A DNA stretch of 64,000 nucleotides from NCBI GenBank assembly GCA_944387035.1, contig CALXDJ010000001.1, positions 124,001 through 188,000 on the forward strand. Direction: 5' to 3'. This stretch comes from an uncultured Oscillospiraceae bacterium (lineage in GTDB: Bacteria; Bacillota; Clostridia; Oscillospirales; Oscillospiraceae). This document shows, in pieces, positions 18,259 through 29,367 of this stretch. A program made the position numbers and the translations under genes. The notes under the pieces are model-generated. The model was given only the letters and a program-made list of their open reading frames with translations, was not told where the DNA came from and did not search any database. Within the stretch, counting starts at the first letter, position 1; each line of letters opens with the position of its first letter.

Positions 18259-18260
18259 GC
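18211..18260 (+). terminator. Strong rho-independent terminator ending the candidate small RNA
   Basis: A 19-bp stem with a single wobble pair (18211-18229 with 18234-18252, loop CCAT), followed by GTTTTTG on the + strand. No annotated + strand gene lies upstream of it, so it ends an otherwise unannotated transcript. The whole 17954-18343 interval is accounted for by the marR promoter, this small RNA unit and the next promoter. Confidence 0.8.
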
Positions 18261-18292
18261 CTTTTGATTTATCGAAAAACAATAAAAAATAA

Positions 18293-18321
18293 TTGACAAA
18301 CAATAATTGCCATGGTACGAT
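18293..18321 (+). promoter_or_regulatory. SigA-type promoter of the DUF2975 operon
   Basis: TTGACA (18293-18298), a 17-base spacer and TACGAT (18316-18321) with an extended TG. The transcript starts only about 15 bases before the ribosome site of the DUF2975 gene. Confidence 0.72.
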
Positions 18322-18343
18322 ACCGGCAAAGGAGGAATGTTTC

Positions 18344-18916
18344 ATGGAAGCATCCGGTGTACAAAAAATCGCCCGGGTTTTAAATAGTCTGGTGGCAATC
18401 ACACTTCTCTGCAACCTGATCGCCCTGCCGCTGGTTCCCGGAATTGTGTATTTCCGCTTTGCACAAGAAGGTGTTCCTTTCTCCAGTCTGCAGGCCACCT
18501 TTGCTTATGACGTGGACGATGGGCTGGGGAATCTGCTGTCCATCTATTTGCGGGATGTCTGGGCAGAACCCTATACACTGACTTTGACGCTCTTTTTGCT
18601 CTTTTCCGGCATCTGTACTGCGGTGATCCTTCAGCAGGGCCGCCGGGTCCTGGCCATCATTCTGCAGGGGACCCCCTTCTCCCTGGAAAATGCCGCCGCT
18701 CTCCACCGGGCTGCCGTCGCCTCTTTTATCATTGCTGTTGCAGCGCTGGTACGGGTGATCTTCAGCGTATGCTTTTTCCACTCTCCTCTGCCGATCCTCA
18801 CCTATAACGCCCTGTTCGTCCCCATTTTTTCCATGTTCGGCCTGCTGTGCCTGGTCATGTCCGCCCTATTCCGCCAAGCGGCGGAGATGAAAGCGGAACA
18901 GGATCTGACGATTTGA
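18344..18916 (+). CDS. DUF2975-like four-helix membrane protein
   Basis: 190 residues, four predicted transmembrane helices (about residues 10-35, 75-95, 125-148, 153-180), short loops, no catalytic motif visible. The architecture and its position directly before a small Cro-like regulator match the widespread DUF2975/YoaS plus YozG pair of Firmicutes. The ATG at 18344 has an AAAGGAGG site; the frame extends upstream without support. The next gene begins 11 bases after the stop. Function unknown; it may sense or modulate the regulator at the membrane. Confidence 0.75.
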   Translation: MEASGVQKIARVLNSLVAITLLCNLIALPLVPGIVYFRFAQEGVPFSSLQATFAYDVDDGLGNLLSIYLRDVWAEPYTLTLTLFLLFSGICTAVILQQGRRVLAIILQGTPFSLENAAALHRAAVASFIIAVAALVRVIFSVCFFHSPLPILTYNALFVPIFSMFGLLCLVMSALFRQAAEMKAEQDLTI

Positions 18917-18927
18917 GGAGGCGGATT

Positions 18928-19143
18928 ATGGCAATTGTGGTGAATTTGGACGTCATGATGGCCAAACGCAAAATGACGCTTTCTCAACTGTCGGAAAAGG
19001 TGGACATCACCTTGGCCAATCTGTCGATTCTGAAAAACAACAAGGCCAAAGCGGTGCGGTTTTCCACACTGGAGGCCATCTGTGCCGCACTGGATTGTCA
19101 GCCCGGGGATATTCTGGAGTACGTCCCGGACGATCCGCCGTAA
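18928..19143 (+). CDS. Small Cro/cI-type helix-turn-helix regulator (YozG-like)
   Basis: 71-residue DNA-binding protein consisting of little more than the HTH: LDVMMAKRKMTLSQLSEKVD, followed by the recognition helix ANLSILKNNKAKAVRF and a C-terminal helix ending in GDILEY. This pattern is typical of the HTH_26/YozG group, which nearly always follows a DUF2975 gene. A GAGGAGG site lies just upstream of the ATG. The operon contains only membrane proteins besides this regulator, suggesting control of its own operon. Confidence 0.85.
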   Translation: MAIVVNLDVMMAKRKMTLSQLSEKVDITLANLSILKNNKAKAVRFSTLEAICAALDCQPGDILEYVPDDPP

Positions 19144-19199
19144 ATCCAACCATGATTTCCGTCTAATACCGCACTTTGTGCAAAGGAGGTTCTTGGATC

Positions 19200-19514
19200 A
19201 TGGGCAATATTTGGTACCTACTCAATCCGCTGAGTCTTTTGCTGGGGCTGGCAGCCTGGGTACTTCCCTTCATGGCAATGTCCCGCCGTCTCCGGCTGGG
19301 CAAAGCATTGGCCGCCAGCAGTCTGTGCTGTTCTGCCTCACTCTGGTTTCAGCTGGTCTATCAGGACCATCTGGTCACCGTGCAGGACTGGTCCGCCCTG
19401 CTGGATACCTCCGGCGCACTGGTACGGGTGGCGGCAGTATTAATCGCGGTCACCGCCCTGCTGCAATTGGGGGCCGCCGTTCTGGCCGGAAACCCCCGGT
19501 CATCCAACTCATGA
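19200..19514 (+). CDS. Small hydrophobic membrane protein
   Basis: 104 residues with three hydrophobic segments (about residues 5-28, 35-55, 70-95) separated by short loops and no conserved polar motif. I do not recognise a family. An AAAGGAGG site lies 11 bases upstream of the ATG. Its TGA stop overlaps the ATG of the next small gene (ATGA), so the two are probably translationally coupled. It belongs to the DUF2975/HTH cassette. Confidence 0.7.
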   Translation: MGNIWYLLNPLSLLLGLAAWVLPFMAMSRRLRLGKALAASSLCCSASLWFQLVYQDHLVTVQDWSALLDTSGALVRVAAVLIAVTALLQLGAAVLAGNPRSSNS

Positions 19515-19636
19515 AGCGGCGAATAACCGCCCTGGCCGGGGCTGTAATCTGTGTGGCCGTATTGACCTGCTTCTTTTTTCTGGTAGTCCTGATCGCCCTG
19601 GCACTGTTCACCCCAGGCAATTGGGCCGCCCGCTGA
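19511..19636 (+). CDS. 41-residue single-pass membrane peptide
   Basis: Small gene beginning at the ATGA overlap with the preceding stop codon. The peptide has a basic N-terminus (MKRRI), one transmembrane helix of about 26 residues rich in Val, Leu and Phe, and a short polar end (TPGNWAAR). The coupling and the membrane helix argue that it is real, but no upstream ribosome site other than coding sequence is evident and no family is recognised. Confidence 0.5.
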   Translation: MKRRITALAGAVICVAVLTCFFFLVVLIALALFTPGNWAAR

Positions 19637-19699
19637 ACCATCCACCCATTTTACGAAATCTGTCCACGTAGTATGGACAGTCTCAAAAGGAGTCTGCAT

Positions 19700-21226
19700 A
19701 TGTCTGATCATATTGCCCCCCTGCCGGCAGGAGGGCCGGCGAAGCCTACCCAAATTTCCTCATCCACCCCTGAAATTGCGTTCCGGGACCGGCTGTTTCT
19801 GCTGTTCACCTTGTGTTTTTGTGTGCTGCTGGCGGACGCCTTTTTCTGGCATGGTCCCACCGCCTCCCTGGGAATTGCCGTGGCAGCCTGGGATGTGCTG
19901 CTGGGCTGCTATGTGGGCCGGCGGGTTTTGTTTGGCCGCAAGAGTCTGGCGCTGCTTCTTTACAACCTGATTCTGGCCGCCTCACTGGCCCTTGGTTCAA
20001 ACTGGTATTTCCGGCTGTGGAATCTGCTGGCGCTGCTGGTACTGCTGCCGGTCCATGCCATCGGGCTTTCCGGTGCGGCCTCCCTGCCCTGGTTCCGTCC
20101 CGCTATGCTCTGGGAACGGTTTTGTCTGCTGCTGAGCAACCTGTTCGGCGGACTGGGCGCCTTCTTCGCCGCCCTGACCCCCACCGGAAACTCCGCCTCC
20201 CGGTCCCGGCGTCTGCCGGCCATTCTGTTTGGCGGAACCGGTGCTGTCATCCTGCTGTGCATTCTGGTGCCGGTCCTGGCCTCCGGAGACGCGCTGTTTG
20301 CCGCCGTCACGGCAGATCTGCGAATCTTTGTCCGCTCCCATTTCACTTTGGCCATCACCAAGCTGGTATGCGGCATGGCCCTGACCCCCTTTGTCTTTGG
20401 CTTTTTGTATCGTCTGCGCCATCCCAAACCGCTTACCCGTTCCATGGCAGGCGCGCCCACGGCAGACCCTTTGGGCTTTGTTCTGATTCTCGCGGCGCTG
20501 GATGCCCTGTACCTGTTGTTTTTGGCAGTGCAGTCCACCGGCATTCTGGGAGGCGAGGCCTACCTCGCCCAGCGCGGCATCTCGTATGCCCAATGGGCTC
20601 GCAGCGGTTTTTTCCAGATAGTAGGTGTCACAGTGGTCAATCTCACCGCCATCCTCACTGCACTCTGGGCCGCCCGCCCCAACGGCCGCCTCTGGACGGT
20701 CCTGCGCAGCCTGTCCGCCTTGCTGCTGGCGGAGAGCTTAGTGCTGCTGGGCTGCGCCGCCTGGCGGATGACGCTCTATGTCCAGGCCTACGGGTTATCG
20801 TTTAAGCGGTGCCTGACCTACTGGGGCATGGTCATGATGGCTCTGTTTTTCCTGACTGCGGCAGCCAAGCTGATTCAGCCCAGCCGCTCCTTCTGCCGCA
20901 TCGCCTTCCCCCTGGCCCTGGCGGGATGGCTGGTTCTCAATTGCATCCCTGTGGATTTTCTGGTGGCCAAAAACCAGGTAGACCGCTATCTCAATGGGGA
21001 AAGCCCCACCATCAGCGTTCACTATTTGGCCTACTCCCTCTCCTACGATACCCTCTCCCAACTGGAGCGGCTGGACCCCGATCTCCCGCTCTCCCGCTGT
21101 GAGGGAGAGTGGTGGTCCTCCGAAGATACCGTCGGTTCCCTGCTGACACAGCGCCGGAACGCTGCCCGGGAAGAATGTGCTGACTGGCACACCTGGTCCC
21201 TTTCCGCCTTTCTGGCCTCCCGCTGA
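19700..21226 (+). CDS. DUF4173/DUF4153-like polytopic membrane protein
   Basis: 508 residues with about 12 hydrophobic helices, starting after a ~35-residue polar N-terminus. The C-terminal signature (VDFLVAKNQVDRYLNG followed by an SVHYLAYSLSYDTL-like stretch) is characteristic of the DUF4173/DUF4153 group, whose members commonly sit beside DUF2975 and YozG-like genes. The N-terminal half contains an FGGLGAFF segment typical of this group. The ATG at 19700 has an AAAAGGAG site. It is the last gene of the cassette, 63 bases after the small peptide, and ends at a terminator. Function is not known. Confidence 0.72.
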   Translation: MSDHIAPLPAGGPAKPTQISSSTPEIAFRDRLFLLFTLCFCVLLADAFFWHGPTASLGIAVAAWDVLLGCYVGRRVLFGRKSLALLLYNLILAASLALGSNWYFRLWNLLALLVLLPVHAIGLSGAASLPWFRPAMLWERFCLLLSNLFGGLGAFFAALTPTGNSASRSRRLPAILFGGTGAVILLCILVPVLASGDALFAAVTADLRIFVRSHFTLAITKLVCGMALTPFVFGFLYRLRHPKPLTRSMAGAPTADPLGFVLILAALDALYLLFLAVQSTGILGGEAYLAQRGISYAQWARSGFFQIVGVTVVNLTAILTALWAARPNGRLWTVLRSLSALLLAESLVLLGCAAWRMTLYVQAYGLSFKRCLTYWGMVMMALFFLTAAAKLIQPSRSFCRIAFPLALAGWLVLNCIPVDFLVAKNQVDRYLNGESPTISVHYLAYSLSYDTLSQLERLDPDLPLSRCEGEWWSSEDTVGSLLTQRRNAAREECADWHTWSLSAFLASR

Positions 21227-21255
21227 CATGCCGCGCTCTGCGCCACCTTTTATAC

Positions 21256-21304
21256 AGTAAAAAAGCACGGCTCCCGCATCCTCTTTCGGATGCGGGAGCC
21301 GCGT
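21256..21304. terminator. Bidirectional rho-independent terminator
   Basis: A 14-bp stem (21268-21281 with 21288-21301, loop of 6) with an A-run on its left, positioned between the DUF4173-like gene and the convergent SDR gene; strongest for the minus-strand transcript. Confidence 0.8.
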
Positions 21305-21327
21305 CAATATCGCTGTATTTTTCAAAC

Positions 21328-22137
21328 TTAGTATTTCGTGTCATACTCCCACGGTGTGCCGCCGCACAAGCAGCCGCCGTCAATGTGATAGGTCTGCCCC
21401 GTCATATAGCTGGAGGCATCGGAAGCCAGCAAGATGGCCATGCCCACCAGCTCCTCCGGCTGGCCGCCCCGCTCCATGGCGATGCGTTCCCGCATGTACG
21501 GCGCCCGATTGGGACTGTCCCAGCTGACCTGGGTCAGTTCCGTAATAATATGGCCCGGACTGATGGCATTACAGCGAATCCCATACCGGGCACACTCCAC
21601 GGCCAGGGACCGGGTAATGGCAATGACGCCGCTCTTGGCCGCACCGTATACCGAGCAGCCGCCCAGCATGGCCGTGTCATTGTGGGAACCGATGTTGATG
21701 ATGCTGCCACTCTTGCGCTTGTACATCTCCCGGGCCACTGCCTGGCTGACAAAATAAACACCCTTGAGGTTGGTGTTCATGATCCGGTCGTAGGTCTCTT
21801 CTTCCACATCCAGAAGTCCTTCCCGCTTGTTGATTCCCGCCACGTTGAACAGCACATCAATCTTGCCGTACCGGGCAACAATCTCCTCCACGCGGGGTAC
21901 AATCTCCGACATGTCGGACACATCCAGATGGTAGGCAGTGGCTTTTCCGCCGTTGGCATTGATCCGATCCGCCAGGGCCTGGCATTTTTCCAGCGTCCGT
22001 CCGCACAGGGCCACTTCCGCTCCGGCGTAGGCCAGTCCCTCACTGATGGCCGCACCGATGCCGCCGGCCGCACCGGTAATCATTGCCGTTTTCCCCTCCA
22101 GGCCAAATACCGACTTGAGATACGCGCCGTGATCCAT
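21328..22137 (-). CDS. Short-chain dehydrogenase, gluconate/KDG 5-dehydrogenase-like
   Basis: NAD(P)-dependent Rossmann-fold oxidoreductase, 269 residues. The cofactor motif is TGAAGGIG (about residues 21-28), followed by NVAG and the catalytic SHND...YGAAK set (Ser, Tyr, Lys). Its closest family by pattern is the KduD/IdnO group (LEGKTAMITGAAGGIGAAI; DVLFNVAGINKR), which interconverts keto sugar acids such as 5-keto-gluconate or 2,5-diketo-3-deoxygluconate. The C-terminal QTYHIDGG is typical of classical SDRs. It follows the IclR gene by 64 bases on the same strand without a terminator, so it is probably co-transcribed. Substrate assignment is inference. Confidence 0.8.
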   Translation of the reverse strand: MDHGAYLKSVFGLEGKTAMITGAAGGIGAAISEGLAYAGAEVALCGRTLEKCQALADRINANGGKATAYHLDVSDMSEIVPRVEEIVARYGKIDVLFNVAGINKREGLLDVEEETYDRIMNTNLKGVYFVSQAVAREMYKRKSGSIINIGSHNDTAMLGGCSVYGAAKSGVIAITRSLAVECARYGIRCNAISPGHIITELTQVSWDSPNRAPYMRERIAMERGGQPEELVGMAILLASDASSYMTGQTYHIDGGCLCGGTPWEYDTKY

Positions 22138-22201
22138 ACTGCTCCCAACCTTTCTGCCTTGTTCAATTTTGATTTTTTATGTGGATAGGGGAACTGCCCC
22201 G

Positions 22202-22969
22202 TTATCCCCGATACCCCAGCAGCCGGGAAATACTTTGGGCGGTGCGGCGCACCTCCCGGATCATAACCTCCTGATCCGCCTGCATCCGGTAATCCGGACC
22301 GGAGACACTGACCGCGCCCACTGCCCGGCCATTCATATCGCAGATGGGTGCCGCCATGCAGATCAGCCCCTCCTCAATCTCTCCGTCATCCATGGCATAC
22401 CCGTGAAGCCGGGCAGCCGCCAGCTCCCGGCGCAGACGTTCCGGGTCTGTAATGGTATTGGCCGTGAGGGGCCGAGCCGCCTGCTCCATCCAGCGGCAGT
22501 ACTCATCGATATAATCATCACTCTGACAGGCCAGAATTGCCTTGCCGGCACTGGTGGCATAAGCCGGTGCCCGGCTGCCCACCTGTGTATTGCAGACAAT
22601 GGACCGGTGGGTTTCCACTTTATCCAGATAGAAAATATCCCGCTCCAGGAGCATGCTCAAATTGATGGTCTCCTGCAGCGTATCGCTCAAACGCTCCAGC
22701 TCCGGCCGGGCCGTGCGGCGCAGATCCGACTGTCCCAGAATTGCGCTGGAGAGCAGCAGCAGCCGGGGGCCCGGCCGATAGCTTTTGCGGACAGGATCCT
22801 GCTCCAGATATCCCCGCTCCGCCAACGTGGATACCTGCCGGAATACCGTAGTCGTGGGCAGGCCCAGCTGCTCCACCAGGGCCTTGAGCGTCCACTCCGT
22901 CCGGCTGTCCATAAAACATTCCAGAATTTGGAGTGCCCTCAAAATACTGGATACCTGCTCTTTTGCCAT
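22202..22969 (-). CDS. IclR-family transcriptional regulator
   Basis: 255 residues: an N-terminal winged helix (residues about 5-65, with ALQILECF...LPTTTVFRQVSTLAERGYLE) and a C-terminal GAF-like effector domain with the IclR signature around GKAILA and AVGAVSVSGP. IclR proteins such as KdgR and IclR respond to small organic acids. It is divergent from PFOR (240 bases apart) and upstream of an SDR of the sugar-acid group, which hints at a sugar-acid or keto-acid effector. A GGAGGG site precedes the ATG. Confidence 0.88.
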   Translation of the reverse strand: MAKEQVSSILRALQILECFMDSRTEWTLKALVEQLGLPTTTVFRQVSTLAERGYLEQDPVRKSYRPGPRLLLLSSAILGQSDLRRTARPELERLSDTLQETINLSMLLERDIFYLDKVETHRSIVCNTQVGSRAPAYATSAGKAILACQSDDYIDEYCRWMEQAARPLTANTITDPERLRRELAAARLHGYAMDDGEIEEGLICMAAPICDMNGRAVGAVSVSGPDYRMQADQEVMIREVRRTAQSISRLLGYRG

Positions 22970-23025
22970 CTTTCCCTCCGCCTTTCACCCCAACGGTTCC
23001 TCCGTTTGGGGGATTTGATCCACGC

Positions 23026-23054
23026 TTGACAACCCCTGTCAAAAAGCCTATGAT
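23026..23054 (+). promoter_or_regulatory. PFOR promoter with inverted repeat over the -35
   Basis: TTGACA (23026-23031), 17-base spacer, TATGAT (23049-23054). The -35 is part of a 6-5-6 inverted repeat TTGACA-N5-TGTCAA (23026-23042), a plausible repressor site between this gene and the divergent IclR gene. Confidence 0.72.
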
Positions 23055-23147
23055 AAATATACCACAATGCAGGCAGATTGTGAATATTTTTATGCAATTT
23101 TCCCGAAATTTCATTCCGCAACATGGAAACTCATTCTGCTTGCAGTC

Positions 23148-23171
23148 ACAGCCGGCCCCGGTGCCGGCTGT
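23148..23171 (+). other. Hairpin in the PFOR mRNA leader
   Basis: A 9-bp stem (23148-23156 with 23163-23171) about 40 bases before the start codon in the ~150-nt leader. No U-run follows, so it is not a terminator; it may stabilise the long mRNA. Confidence 0.35.
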
Positions 23172-23209
23172 ATGCGGGTACATAATTTAAATGAGAAAGG
23201 AATCGAACC

Positions 23210-26734
<3,525 letters not shown>

Positions 26735-26749
26735 GGAGGAACTATACAT

Positions 26750-27193
26750 ATGTCTGAAGTCAAAACGCTGACCCACGAGCAGGTGATGGAAATTATTCCG
26801 CACCGGGACCCCATGCTGCTCATCGATGAAGCCACCGAGTTCGTTCCCGGCGAGCGCATCGTCGCTAAGTTCTGGGTTGATCCCGCCCGCGACATCTTCC
26901 GCGGCCATTTCCCCGGCGATCCCGTGCTGCCCGGCGTCTACTCCGTGGAGGCCTCTGCCCAGGCCAGCGATCTGGTGCTCATGACCAAGGAATCCTATGT
27001 GGGCAAGACCCCCCTCTTCCTGGGCATCAACAACGTCCGCTTCCGTAAGAAGATCCTGCCCGGCGACACCCTGGAAATCCACTCTGAGCTGGCTTCCGAG
27101 CGTCCGGAAAAGGCCATCGCCACCTGCAAGTGCTCCATCTACACCGACGGTGACCTGGCTGTGGAGTCCGAAGTCACCATTGCCATGCGCTGA
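26750..27193 (+). CDS. 3-hydroxyacyl-ACP dehydratase FabZ-like hot-dog protein
   Basis: 147-residue hot-dog fold protein. It contains the FabZ signature GHFPGDPVLPGV with the catalytic His, followed by the EASAQ motif with the catalytic Glu, and begins with the typical IPHRDPMLLIDE stretch. FabZ dehydrates 3-hydroxyacyl-ACP in type II fatty acid synthesis. Unlike the usual fab operon location it sits 15 bases after PFOR, with an AAGGAGG site and a common terminator. It could be a second FabZ or a related dehydratase in another pathway; sequence alone does not decide. Confidence 0.85.
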   Translation: MSEVKTLTHEQVMEIIPHRDPMLLIDEATEFVPGERIVAKFWVDPARDIFRGHFPGDPVLPGVYSVEASAQASDLVLMTKESYVGKTPLFLGINNVRFRKKILPGDTLEIHSELASERPEKAIATCKCSIYTDGDLAVESEVTIAMR

Positions 27194-27214
27194 TCCCGGC
27201 AAATCAAATGAAAC

Positions 27215-27252
27215 AACCTGCCGCCCCGGATATCCGGGGCGGCAGGTTTTCT
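27215..27252 (+). terminator. Rho-independent terminator of the PFOR-fabZ unit
   Basis: A nearly loopless 16-bp palindromic stem (27215-27230 with 27233-27248) ending in TTTT, just after the dehydratase gene. Confidence 0.8.
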
Positions 27253-27362
27253 ATATTGATTATTGGATGCATTTCGGCCACTGTGGTACAGCCGGCATCT
27301 GCAGGCCAACCGATCAGTTGCCGCAGCCTGTCAGTGATCGGTCCAGGACATTTTCAGGCAAT

Positions 27363-28514
27363 TCAGGCGGGAATGGCGCAGCACACCTCAGCGGAGTCTC
27401 CGGCGGTACCGGCGTCATCCAGTTCCGGCGGATAGCCCAGGGACTGCGTGGTCTCCCGGCTGAAGAGGTGGATGTGCTCGCTGTCCAGCGCAAAGGACAC
27501 CACGCCGCCCGGCGCACAGGGCAGCCGGTCGCAGATGCACACGATTTCTGTGTCTCCCACGGAGACATAGGCACCCCGCTTATTGCCGTAGTCCTCCACA
27601 TACCGCAGCGTTCCCAGAATGGCATTTTCCGCCGCCCCAGCCTGCAGGTGCACATGCTCCGGCCGGATGCCCAGACACAGCTGGGTTTCTCCACTCTGCG
27701 CCGCCACCCGGTTCCAGCAATCCGGCAGAGTAATGCGCTGGCCCAAAATCCGCAGGGCGCCGTCGCTCCAATCCGCATCCAGGATGTTGGTGGAGGGAGA
27801 GCCGATGAACTTGGCAGTAAAGATGTTGGCCGGACGGTTGTAGACCCGGTAGGGGGTATCCACCATCTGCAGCTGGCCCTGATTCATCAGGGCCACCCGC
27901 TGGCCCACCGTCATGGCCTCCACCTGGTCGTGGGTGACATAGACAAAGGTCTGTTTGTACAGTTCATGGATCTTCACCAGCTCCTTGCGGGCCTGCACCC
28001 GGAGCTGGGCATCCAGGTTGGACAGCGGTTCGTCCAGCAGCAGATAGCGCGACTGCTTGACCAGAGCCCGGGCCAGGGCCACCCGCTGACGCTGGCCGCC
28101 GGAGAGCTCCCGGGGCTTGCGCTCGATGTAGGGCTCCAGACCCAGAATCTCCAGCACCGTCTGGAGACGGCGGTTGAGCTCCTGCTGCTCCAGCTTGTGC
28201 ACCCGCAGGGCATAGGTGATGTTCTCCCGCACCGTCATGTGGGGATAGAGAGCATAGTTCTGGAACACCATGGAGATATCCCGCTTGCCGGAAGGCACCT
28301 CGTTGACCCGCCGGTCGCCCATCCGCAGCTCGCCGCCGCTGATCTCCTCCAGTCCCGCAATCATCCGCAGGGTGGTGGACTTGCCGCAGCCGGAGGGCCC
28401 CAGCAAAATCAGCCGCTGACCGGCAGGGATGGTCAGATTCAGGTCCTCGATCACCTTGTTTTTTTGATAGATCTTTTCCACGTGATCAAACACGATGGTA
28501 TTTTTTCCTTCCAT
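27363..28514 (-). CDS. ABC importer ATPase, UgpC/MalK type
   Basis: 383-residue cytoplasmic ATPase of a carbohydrate-type (CUT1) importer. Walker A is GPSGCGKST (about residue 38), signature LSGGQRQR, Walker B LLLDEPLSNLDA, plus the H-loop THDQ. A C-terminal TOBE/MalK-like regulatory domain follows (about residues 235-360) containing LGIRPEHVHL. The ATG at 28514 has an AAAGGAG site. It is the last gene of a five-gene operon with two permeases, a binding protein and a phosphodiesterase. Such ATPases may be shared by several importers. Confidence 0.92.
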   Translation of the reverse strand: MEGKNTIVFDHVEKIYQKNKVIEDLNLTIPAGQRLILLGPSGCGKSTTLRMIAGLEEISGGELRMGDRRVNEVPSGKRDISMVFQNYALYPHMTVRENITYALRVHKLEQQELNRRLQTVLEILGLEPYIERKPRELSGGQRQRVALARALVKQSRYLLLDEPLSNLDAQLRVQARKELVKIHELYKQTFVYVTHDQVEAMTVGQRVALMNQGQLQMVDTPYRVYNRPANIFTAKFIGSPSTNILDADWSDGALRILGQRITLPDCWNRVAAQSGETQLCLGIRPEHVHLQAGAAENAILGTLRYVEDYGNKRGAYVSVGDTEIVCICDRLPCAPGGVVSFALDSEHIHLFSRETTQSLGYPPELDDAGTAGDSAEVCCAIPA

Positions 28515-28533
28515 AATCAGGCTCCTTTCCGCC

Positions 28534-29367
28534 TCATCCCTTGATGCCGGAAGAGGCAAACGTACTCATGATATAGCGCTGGAAAATCAGATAGAGCAGC
28601 ACCGGGATCAGCATGGACAGCACCGCCATGGCCATGACCGTGGTGAACTCCGTTCCCGCCTCCGAGCTGCTGAACAGCTGCATGGCCAGGGAGAGGGTGT
28701 AATTGTCCTTGCTGCGCAGGATCAGCGTGGGCCAGACATACTCATTCCAGGAGTTGATGAAAAAGATGATGCCGGTAGCCACGATGGAGGGACGGCAGAT
28801 GGGAAGAATGATGTCCCAAAGGGTCCGCATCCGGCCAATGCCGTCCAGCCCCGCAATCTCAATGAGGGATTTGGGAATGGAACGCATAGTCTGGCGCAGG
28901 AGGAAAATACCCGTGGCATCCGCCAGCTGGGGCAGCACAATGCCCAGCACACTGTCAAAGAGATTCAGCCGGGAAACCGTGATGTAGTTGGGAATCATGG
29001 TCACCGTAAACGGGATGAAGATTGTGCTGATGAGGATGAAATAGAAGATGTTCTTGCCCCGGAACTCCGTAAAGACAAACGCATAGGCCGCAAGGATACT
29101 GGTCAGGAGCTTGCACGCCGTCACCAGCACTGCCACGGTCAGGGTATTGAGGGTGATGCGGACGATGGGCAGCTGCCGGGCAATCTCCCGGAAATTTTCC
29201 AGAGTGAAGCCGGAAAGGAGCCCGGCATCTCCGTAAATGCTCTGCAGAGATTTGAAGGAATAGAACACCGCGAACAGCACCGGCACCAGGGAGACCGCCA
29301 CCAAAAACGCCAGCGGGATATGCCAGCCCACCTGCCGGTCCAGGGCAGCTCTGGTCTTAGTTTTCAT
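28534..29367 (-). CDS. ABC importer permease, UgpE/MalG type
   Basis: 277-residue inner-membrane protein with six transmembrane helices. The EAA loop, which docks onto the ATPase, reads EIAGLDGIGRMRTLWDIILPICRP. Family: CUT1 permease component 2. It overlaps the upstream permease gene by 11 bases. ATG 29367 is preferred over GTG 29376 because the AAAAGAG site is at a proper distance only from the former. Substrate is inferred from the context (phosphodiesterase gene) as possibly a glycerophospho-compound. Confidence 0.9.
   Translation of the reverse strand: MKTKTRAALDRQVGWHIPLAFLVAVSLVPVLFAVFYSFKSLQSIYGDAGLLSGFTLENFREIARQLPIVRITLNTLTVAVLVTACKLLTSILAAYAFVFTEFRGKNIFYFILISTIFIPFTVTMIPNYITVSRLNLFDSVLGIVLPQLADATGIFLLRQTMRSIPKSLIEIAGLDGIGRMRTLWDIILPICRPSIVATGIIFFINSWNEYVWPTLILRSKDNYTLSLAMQLFSSSEAGTEFTTVMAMAVLSMLIPVLLYLIFQRYIMSTFASSGIKG

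Noticed and set aside
18211-18267. 18-codon peptide inside the candidate small RNA
   Set aside because: It begins in the terminator stem and is preceded by pyrimidines only, with no ribosome site.
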